Source of the DNA: Scleropages formosus
Taxonomy: Eukaryota > Chordata > Actinopteri > Osteoglossiformes > Osteoglossidae
NCBI RefSeq assembly: GCF_900964775.1
Contig: NC_041807.1
Span: forward strand, 38,214,013-38,278,012
Length of the DNA stretch: 64,000 bases
Direction: 5' to 3'
A program made the translations under genes and the position numbers. This document shows, piece by piece, positions 56,612 through 64,000 of this stretch (position 1 is its first letter; each line of letters opens with the position of its first letter). Under the pieces are notes generated by a model. It was not told the DNA's origin. It made no database searches and was given only the letters and a program-made list of their open reading frames with translations.

Positions 56612-58562
56612 ATATGGATGATATTTCTTCTGACTGAGCCATGCAGTTCCAGTTCTGCCTGTGGTTGGGCTCAATATAAAAAAGATGGAAGATGTTGCAC
56701 CAAATGTAAACCTGGTAAATCACGTTGGATCTTTTTGCAGTTAACTATCAAATTTATTAAAGTACTGACCATCTTCTTCTGGGAACACTGTTTTATGAAA
56801 CTGGCATATTTTCCTTTAGGGTATCATGTTGAGACACACTGTACAACAACTGACCTCACATTGTGTCGTCCATGTCCTGAATCCACTTTCACCGAAAAAC
56901 CACATGGATGTCATATGTGCAATCCCTGTACAGCCTGTAATAAAGGTGACATTTTCTTTTTTCCAAAAGGAATTAAACTTGTGCTTCTATGAAACATGTG
57001 TTACTATTATAAGATACTGTCTATTTTGTAAATGAAACAATAATTATAATTTTTTTCTGTAGAGCATGTCAGTAATAATAGTGCTGTTCTTCTGCATTTC
57101 CCCAACAGATCTTGGTTTAAAGACAGTAAAGGAGTGTAAATCCTTTGAAGACGCAGTGTGTGGAGTCCTGGAAGGGAACTATTGCACTGATTCCTATGAG
57201 GGAGGATGTAGAGCAGCAAAGAAACACACAACCTGCAAACCTGGACACTTCATCAGACAACCTGGTCTGACTGGAGTTTGTTCTCACTACTAACATTATG
57301 CGCATTAAAATAAAACATTACAACATGTGTTCCTGATACCCTTTCAGTGTTTTATATAATGCTGTGTATTAATTACTGTAGGAACAGAATATAATGACAC
57401 CGTGTGTGAGAACTGCACTGAAAACTCTTACTCAAACGGATCGTCTACATTCTGTACACCACACACACGGTAAGTCTGTCCCTGTTTTTTCCTTTTGCCT
57501 GTAGTTTGTTTTTATTTTATGCAATTAAATAAAATCACAAATACAGGGAATTCCCAGTTTGAGTTTTTCTGTTAATTTTCATTTAATAAAAACTATTTTT
57601 TGTATCTCTTCACAGCTGTGAATCCAAAGGACTTTCCACAGTCAAGCCAGGAGACAGCATGTCTGACTCTGAATGTGGGGAGAATAGGGGTCATATGATA
57701 GCTGGGATTGTAGTAGGAATAATTTTAGTGTTTTTACTGGTTGGAGGAGTTGTAAGACTGTACAAATCAGGGTTCTGTTCAAAGAAGACAACTCCAGTAA
57801 ACCAGGTAAGACAACAGTAATGACTTTGTATATAGAAAGCATGTCCATTTAAAATCAACCAAATTTAAATTAGGATCAGTTAACATTGAAATTAATGACA
57901 GACCAATACTTACAAATTTTTTTCCCATTTTTTTTTTAGGGCCTGTAAAGAAGGATCAGGTTTGTTTTATTATGTCTCAGTCTGTTTACTTTCTGATATT
58001 TCACAGCATATTTTACAGCAATTTTTACAGCATATCTGTTATCTGTAGACTATTCTAGATTAACTTTTCTTTAAATTTTTGAAACTGGTGCAGGTAACAC
58101 ATTCACTGTTCTGTTACAGGGAAACCCACTGCAACAATCAGAAGAAAATGGAATCGATCAGAAACGAGTGAGAAATTTTCTTATAAAATTGTTCAAACAA
58201 ATGATTAATTGAATGTGTTGCTTTTAGTTAACTTTAAATTTTTGAGACTGGTGCAATTAACACATTCACTGTTTTACTGCTACTGTTACAGGAATGCTTA
58301 CTGCAGCAATGAGAAGAAAATGGAATCAATCAGAAACAAGTGAGAAATTGTCTTATTAGACAATTATTGGTACAGTTACTAAACAGTTAGTTACTAAACT
58401 TGTATTGTGTTGTTTGTATTTAAAATCTGTTTCTTTCCCCAGATTCCTGCTCAGATCTTAGGCAGTGGGAAGATACAGCATGAAATGACTCGACTCGGCT
58501 TGTTGAACAGAGATCAGACAGAAGACCTTTTGGAAGACGCATCAAGTATAAGGGAAATTTAG
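56612..58562 (+). CDS. TNFRSF14-like receptor, copy 3, with truncated tail
   Basis: Exons: 56,612-56,714 (leader, CRD1 KDGRCCTKCKPG), 56,820-56,945 (CRPCPESTF), 57,109-57,264, 57,382-57,469, 57,616-57,805 (membrane segment MIAGIVVGIILVFLLVGGVV), 57,940-57,959, 58,120-58,167, 58,292-58,339 and 58,443-58,562 (IPAQILGSGKIQ to DASSIREI, TAG). The ectodomain exons match copy 1 in length and phase. One base fewer near 57,785 shifts the frame, so the protein should end KKTTPVNQGL at a TAA in the next exon, a short tail without the later exons. An extra cysteine (HGCHMC) in the second domain is unusual. The receptor could be a decoy or a dying copy. The final exon preserves the uninterrupted form of the exon that carries the chromovirus in copy 1. 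No separate start-codon exon was found. Confidence 0.72.
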
Positions 58563-59967
58563 TGTCACCAATTCACCTGAAACACATCTTTGGACTGTGG
58601 GAGGAAACCAGAGCACGTAGAGGAAACCCACACAAGCACAAGGAGAACATGCAAACTCCAAGAGATAATTAATCAAACCTACATCCAGTTGTACAGTCCA
58701 GGTGCTGGAAGGTGGAAGTTCTACCTGCTGACACTCTCTTCTGAAGTATTACTTTGCAAAATGTTTTCCTGGAGTTTTTATAAACTGCTTCACATAGAGT
58801 TTTAGAAGAATTTCACAGCAGATGAATCATTGGATGGAACACTGAAGACAAGAAGTACAATGAAAGAACTGGAACTAATTCCTATAAAACAGATCCATTG
58901 ACTTTTCTGGATGAGCACAATGAAGGATCCTGTTCCTGCTGTTTTACTCTTGAGTGAAGTACTTAATCGGAATTGATGGAGTAAAAATGACACAGCTGTG
59001 TAGCTGGGTAAAGAACATGGTGGTAAATTAATAATTATGGATGACCATGTAGCTTTTCCCTAGGAGCTCCCTCATCTCTCAGAGCTCTGACTTTATGCTT
59101 ACATAAAGACCTTTATTTATATACATAATCTGGATTCATCCAGAGACTCTGACTAGAGAGAGGAAGGTTTCTCTTTCAGTCCATTAAACTGAATAAATTC
59201 AATGAGATGTTATTTTCCATCTCATTGAAGACAACTATTTATCAGTTGTTTGGGACACAAGGAAACCTAAAGGACACATTTGGCCAGACAGACTGAGTGG
59301 AGATCAAACCCACATCCTTTCACACTGCCCAGGTGCTGTGAGACAGCACTATTTCTGCCTCTGTGGTGCAGTAGGAAACGTAATTTTCAGTAAAAGAGAA
59401 AGGAGAAGGTTGCCTGGACCCTGAGTTTTTTTTTTTTTGTGGGAAAATATTTATTACAAAAAAAAGCCTTGAAATCTGGAACTAAATGTTTGAAACCCAG
59501 TGGCTCTTTGTTCAAGTCCTGAAAGGAGCCCTTCTGCTGAACAGTATTCTCCATTCCAGTGAAATACTGCTGCAGTAAAAATGTAGTAAAAAGTGTAGTA
59601 AAAGTATGTCTAAATATTTGTTTCTGGGGAGTCTCTGTGGAGTCAAGTTCTCAGAGATGAAAACAAATAAAATCACAAATAAATGGAGAAACAAATTCTT
59701 GTTTTTCAATCATGGTGCATGGTCATAAAAATACAACAATATACATATAACAATGTTTAGAGGATTATGGTGGTGGGGGGTGCGGTGGGCTTGGTCAGGT
59801 CTCTCTCTGGTGGGCCCGAGGTTTGAGTCCTGCTTGGGGGGCCTTGTGATGGAAGGACATCTAAGGAGTATAGAGATGGATTTAGAGGAGAGTTACTGAA
59901 ACACGTGGTAAAAAACCAGCACTGATATTAAAGAGGCTACATGCCAGTTATCAGGAATCCCTGTAGG
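58563..59967. other. 3' flank of receptor copy 3; no gene recognised
   Basis: Matches 36,570-38,226 minus the SINE at 37,237. It contains the fish repeat piece (58,590-58,670) and a degenerate SINE near 59,770-59,850. Nothing else supportable. Confidence 0.5.
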
Positions 59968-60026
59968 CGTGTTTACTGAGTAAACACAGCATTCACCTCG
60001 CTTTTTAAAGCATTTTACTCTTTCCT

Positions 60027-60240
60027 TAACTCGATGTATTCTTGCCTTATAGTGCACTGTTGGTTATTGGAAAATCCCGCCAAAACAGCGCCGTTGTCGG
60101 GGTAACACGAGGACTCAGGAGGCGGGACTGCAGAAACACGGACTGCTTTGCTCCTCGACGTGTCTCAACAGCATCACCAGGAATGTTACACCAGCCACAA
60201 CACACCAGAAGTACATGTGTGTAAAAGTACTTTACATGAG
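60027..60240 (+). promoter_or_regulatory. Receptor-array promoter module, copy U4
   Basis: Third copy, with the kB-type GGAAAATCCC at 60,069-60,078 and the flanking ATTGG and E2F-like site intact. It lies before the tRNA at 60,647 and receptor copy 4, without the transposon that separates them in unit 1. Confidence 0.5.
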
Positions 60241-60646
60241 TAAAGGACAAATCCATTCTCATTAAATAAGGTTAGAGAGTATACTTTGCCTTTTAAATGT
60301 GAAATCCTTCCTTGTTAAATTAAGGTATTAAGTAAAAACTAAGAATCCCGTCATGTTGGAGAAAAGAGACAGTTAAACGCAATTATGAAATTAAGTTATA
60401 ATAAGCGCACTTATTTCAACATTCGGTCTATATATTTTCACACTCATAATCAGTACTTTAGAGAACTCAAGTACGTGTGTGTAGGAAGAGGAGCAAGGGG
60501 GCCTGGGATGAGGGGTTACAGGACGTGCCAACATTACTCTGCATCTCCAGCAACTGCTCTTTTTTCCAATGTACCGCCTGTTAGCCGCTAATTAGTCTAA
60601 GCGCAGCGTTCGCTGATATATAGTGTGGAACTCATAAAATTTTCTC

Positions 60647-60728
60647 CGCTACGAGCAGGATTCGAACCTGCGCGGGGAAACCCCATTGGATTTCAAGGCC
60701 AACGCCTTAACCACTCGGCCATCGCAGC
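60647..60728 (-). tRNA. tRNA-Ser(UGA), copy in U4
   Basis: An 82-base minus-strand gene with all arms intact, anticodon TGA, B box GGTTCGAATCC, discriminator G and a TTTT stop about 8 bases downstream. Pair 31-39 is C.T. It sits between the promoter module and the non-coding exon region of receptor copy 4. Confidence 0.92.
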
Positions 60729-62211
60729 CCACGAAAGAAGCAACTGTTATTGTAACTGCAGCGAAGTAACGGCTACAGCTTGATGATCGAGTCTCATTGA
60801 GTCCCTCCAAGGGCCAGAGAGCAGAGGAGCACATGGTGGACGGACTCAGGTGTGGAGTTAGTGGGGGACAAACTGGACAGGGGACACCGAACCACTGAGG
60901 CGTCTGCACCTGTACCTGTATTTGTGTATTGGATAATATAATCTCAATGTTTTCTGTTTACAAGGTTTTGGGAACATTTTTAATAAATTTGTTCTGTTCT
61001 GTTACTGAGTTGTTTGAGTTGGGGTGTAACATCTTAGTTCTTAAAATAGAACCCAGGGCACCACCCTCATAGTCAGGTAAACGGAGGGTGGCGCTGCATT
61101 CAATTTATGAAATTTCATTTCATGAAGAGCATTTCAGGAGTTAATTACAATCATAAGACCAGGGAAGACTGTATATAGAATATAACATTTCATTAAATTT
61201 TGAAAACTATTTCTATTCTTTCACATGTGTCTAACTTGGCCCTCACTGAAGCAAAAAATATCATCCTTAATCTCTAACATTCATGCAGCAGATTCTCACC
61301 AAATTGCACTTTTCAACTTTTTTAAGAAATTCCTGAGAAACGATTTTGTGTTCGTTCGCAAAAATGTGATTTTATTGAAGAAAGACACAAATACCTTTTT
61401 CTGAATTAAAAACGGTTCCATCCGTTTAGAATTTATAACATCAGAGCATAGCGGGGGGAACTGACGTGAAACAAACGCGGACGTAAATTGCGATGATCTC
61501 AACTGCAGAGCGTATATTTGAGTGCACAGTGCAAACCTGGAGATAAAGTGCACTGGTGACATGGAATAAGAGACACACAGAGTGTACAGCAAGTGGAACT
61601 GTGTGAGGTGAGCAGAGCTGAAACAAAAATGTGGTAACAACAAGGTAGTAGTACACAGGACCTGGACAGGACAGGGGCTCAGGACCGGAGCAGAGACACA
61701 CTGGATGGATGGTGATGTGAGAAACAGGTCAGTGAGCAGCAATCACTATAGAATCACACAGAAAGCGCTAAAGGGCTCATCAGTAATCCACAAAGTAGTG
61801 ATGTGTCTTTACTTCCTTTCATAGAGCTGGGAACTGATGATGAGGTTCGTTGACAACAGGCATGTTTGGTTAGTTGCGTGAATCTCAGGTGGTGCCTCTG
61901 GTGAATAAGGATTTCACCCCCTGGGTTCATGACAAATAGTGTTGTAGCTAGAAAGCTTTTTTAAACTGTGATTTCAGACAATTAAAAATACGATCTTGTG
62001 TGAAGGGTGCAATAAACAAATTTTTAAACTGAAGTCACACAGCGTGGTATAACTCCTGTGCGTGTATCTGGGGGAAAATTAAAATGAAATAAAAAGTGAA
62101 AAAAAAGACAAAATGCTGTACAGTATATTTAGGTTTTATTGCACATGCAACACGTACTGTATTTTTACAGTTTTTACTGATAAACAAGATTAGTCCCCTG
62201 GAGTCACAGAT

Positions 62212-62231
62212 ACTTTCACTTTCACTTTCTG
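62212..62231 (-). promoter_or_regulatory. IRF/ISRE-type element
   Basis: CTTTCACTTTCACTTTC reads on the minus strand as GAAAGTGAAAGTGAAAG, three GAAA units at 6-base spacing. This fits the interferon regulatory factor consensus (GAAANNGAAANN). Confidence 0.55.
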
Positions 62232-62660
62232 CTGAAAGAGCCGCAAGTTCGCAATGAAAACAAAGTATAGAAACAGCGAACGGTATGTATCCTGTTTACT
62301 CTCCAGTAATAAATTTGTGCTCTCGATGCAGATTTACCGCTATGGTGTTTCTGTTCTTGTCTCTAACAGAGACAGTAAATATTCCTGTTTACTGTGGTCC
62401 CGCAACGCTGTTTCTGTGTTTCAATACTTTTTATTTTCATACCGATGACAGATGAGGAGAATCCACACCTAGAAGGAGCATTTAGTTTAAGCAGGAACAG
62501 TGGTGTAGAAACAGGCCAATAACGTGGTAAATTAATGTCGTTGTGTGTAGACTTGGAGTAGAATGACTATAATACCAGCTGATGTAGCAGAGGTTAGTAG
62601 AGGGTGGAAGAGACACTCAGATCCAAAGGGCACTTAGTTTGTATGACGGAGAACATTTTA

Positions 62661-62680
62661 AAAGTGAAAGTGAAATTAAA
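62661..62680 (+). promoter_or_regulatory. Second IRF/ISRE-type element
   Basis: AAAGTGAAAGTGAAATTAAA has tandem GAAA units at 6-base spacing on the plus strand, 430 bases from the first such element and about 200 bases before the leader exon at 62,883. Confidence 0.5.
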
Positions 62681-62882
62681 GCGTTTTCTGTACATTATAA
62701 TTGCTTTTTTTAAAGTAGTTTAGTCATGTCTACAAGTTTAAGTTCAGTGTGAAATAAAAGTAAAAACAGTGATCGTGGAGAAATGGGCTTAAGAAACAGT
62801 CAAGTAGATATTGCAGGTAACAGAAACCATGTATCTCCTGACTGAAATATAAATGTACTGAAATGAATCTCTTTTTCCTCAG

Positions 62883-64000
62883 GTTGAAGAATGAACTTCA
62901 CACTGTTGCAAAGAGGTAAAAACAGCTTTATTTAAGATATTATTACTTAACTCATATTTATGGGCATTTAAAAACACTTGGTATTTTTCCCTCAATGGAC
63001 TGGGATATGATGTTCTACCAAATGGTTTGTAAGAATAATTGTTTTGTTGATGAGCGAAGTTCCCAAGTTAATAACACTTAGTTTGTGTGTGAAATACGTC
63101 AGATTGTTTTTAGTTCAATTTTTCAGATTCAGATGTGAAAACTAAGAGATGAGAACTAAGTGAAGAGCTCACACATTAAATGAATTACATATATTTGAAA
63201 ATCAACACAGTGAACCCATGGAAGGAGTCAGATAGCAGTAGATAATAAAAATACAGTAAAAATTACATATAAAGATAATGTACTTTCTGACTGAGAAGAC
63301 ATTCACTATTTGTGTAAAAATATGTCTTATTTTTTAGGTTAATAAATTCCATATTGCTTTAAAGGACTGAATCTCAACTTCATGAAAAAATTATTGCAAA
63401 GTGTCAAACATTTGGACATGTGTTTCTTCAAGGTATGCAAATATTTTCTGCATAATGTTCTACCAAAATATTGCTACTTTCTTGTTTCATTTAAAACTGG
63501 AAATTTCACATCTTGACTCTTTACCTTACACGTCAACAACAGAGGACATTTTTGTTTTTATCTGCAAGTATAAAGAATGTAAAAAGACAGTTTTCCACAT
63601 TCTGCTTCTATCCCATGTTACCATCCCTTAGATGGATATTGACATGATTTTGTAAGAATTATATTTTACACATCAGGGGCAAATTTTCACTTTATATTAT
63701 ATAGAGAGTCCTGCTCTCCGGTGGGTCTGGGATTCAAGTCCTGCTTGGGGTGCTTTGTGACGGATTGGCGTCCCATCCTGGGTGTGTCCCCTCCCCCTCC
63801 GACCCTGTGCCCTGTGTTGCCGGGTTAGGCTCCAGTTTGCCACGACCCCGCTTGGGACAAGTGATTTCTGACAATGTGTGTGAGAGTTTATTTCTCTCCT
63901 CAGATTTTACTTCTCCAGATATTTTTAATTATTTTCCGGATTGATGAACGTAACTCCTGTTCTGCCTGTGGTTGGGCTGAGTATGAAATAGATGGAAGAT
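62883..64000 (+). CDS. TNFRSF14-like receptor, copy 4 (5' part, cut by window end)
   Basis: Leader exon 62,883-62,915, then 63,338-63,432 with the start codon at 63,382 (MKKLLQSVKHLDMCFFK), then the signal/CRD1 exon from 63,904 (ILLLQIFLIIFRI, CSACGWAEYEIDGR) to the window end. It is nearly identical to copy 2; one change in the leader (V-K-H for V-I-H) is visible. The remaining exons should lie beyond the window. The same nine-codon upstream frame as in copy 2 is present. Confidence 0.78.
63705..63885 (+). mobile_element. 5'-truncated tRNA-derived SINE
   Basis: Duplicate of the SINE at 45,712, in the same intron. Confidence 0.8.

Larger units (their letters stand above)
60730..62882 (+). 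other. 5' region of receptor copy 4, including a 670-bp block missing from copy 2
   Basis: Up to about 62,170 it matches 38,987-44,845 without the transposon. From about 62,175 to 62,840 it holds sequence with no counterpart before copy 2. No coding exon was found. Confidence 0.5.
49782..64000. repeat. Segmental duplication, unit 2 (runs off the window)
   Basis: Second copy of the block that begins at 19,095. It holds receptor copies 3 and 4 and lacks the Gypsy, Sushi-type and CACTG insertions. It carries its own SINE (52,685) and LINE-tail (54,528) insertions. Confidence 0.9.

Overview
The window looks like ray-finned fish nuclear DNA. It is AT-rich, intron-rich and microsatellite-dense, and it is packed with fish-type SINEs, LINE fragments, a BED-finger hAT remnant, two Ty3/Gypsy elements and a DNA transposon. 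The dominant tRNA-derived SINE, with its CA/GT-rich end, reminds me of osteoglossomorph genomes such as arowana. That is a memory-based guess, not a result.

Region 1 (1-12.7 kb) is low in coding content. Its one convincing host exon is the minus-strand first coding exon of an atypical protein kinase C (prkcz-like) at 10,645-10,715, inside a CpG-rich promoter block. A cluster of cAMP-response-type sites lies just inside its first intron. Region 2 (12.7-19.1 kb) holds LINE debris, promoter-like sequence and a lone exon of a TNF-receptor-superfamily gene (copy 0). Prkcz next to TNFRSF14-like receptors matches the human 1p36 neighbourhood, which supports both calls.

Region 3 (19.1-49.8 kb) and region 4 (49.8-64 kb, running off the end) are two copies of one tandem segmental duplication. 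Each copy holds, in order: a minus-strand LINE, a BED-finger hAT remnant, a LINE 3' end, a tRNA-Ser(UGA) or its remnant, SINEs, a decayed receptor remnant, a TNFRSF14-like gene (copy 1 or 3), a promoter module, a second tRNA-Ser(UGA), and a second TNFRSF14-like gene (copy 2 or 4). Unit 1 has grown by three large insertions that are absent from the same sites in unit 2: a Mag-like Gypsy element (23,251-27,848, duplicated site CCTAG), a Sushi-type chromovirus (31,589-36,486, duplicated site AGGGG) and a CACTG-ended DNA transposon (39,094-43,522, duplicated site TA). Unit 2 has its own later SINE and LINE insertions.

The receptors share one exon plan: leader plus first cysteine-rich domain, then exons of 126, 156 and 88 bases, then a membrane-spanning exon and short cytoplasmic exons. 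Each copy has diverged at its tail. Copy 1 has the chromovirus in its last coding exon, copy 3 has lost frame just after the membrane segment, and copy 2 has a read-through tail and a decayed second membrane exon. The most unusual single object is the CACTG-ended transposon. Its only recognisable cargo is a spliced SAMD3-like gene, with no transposase that I can see.
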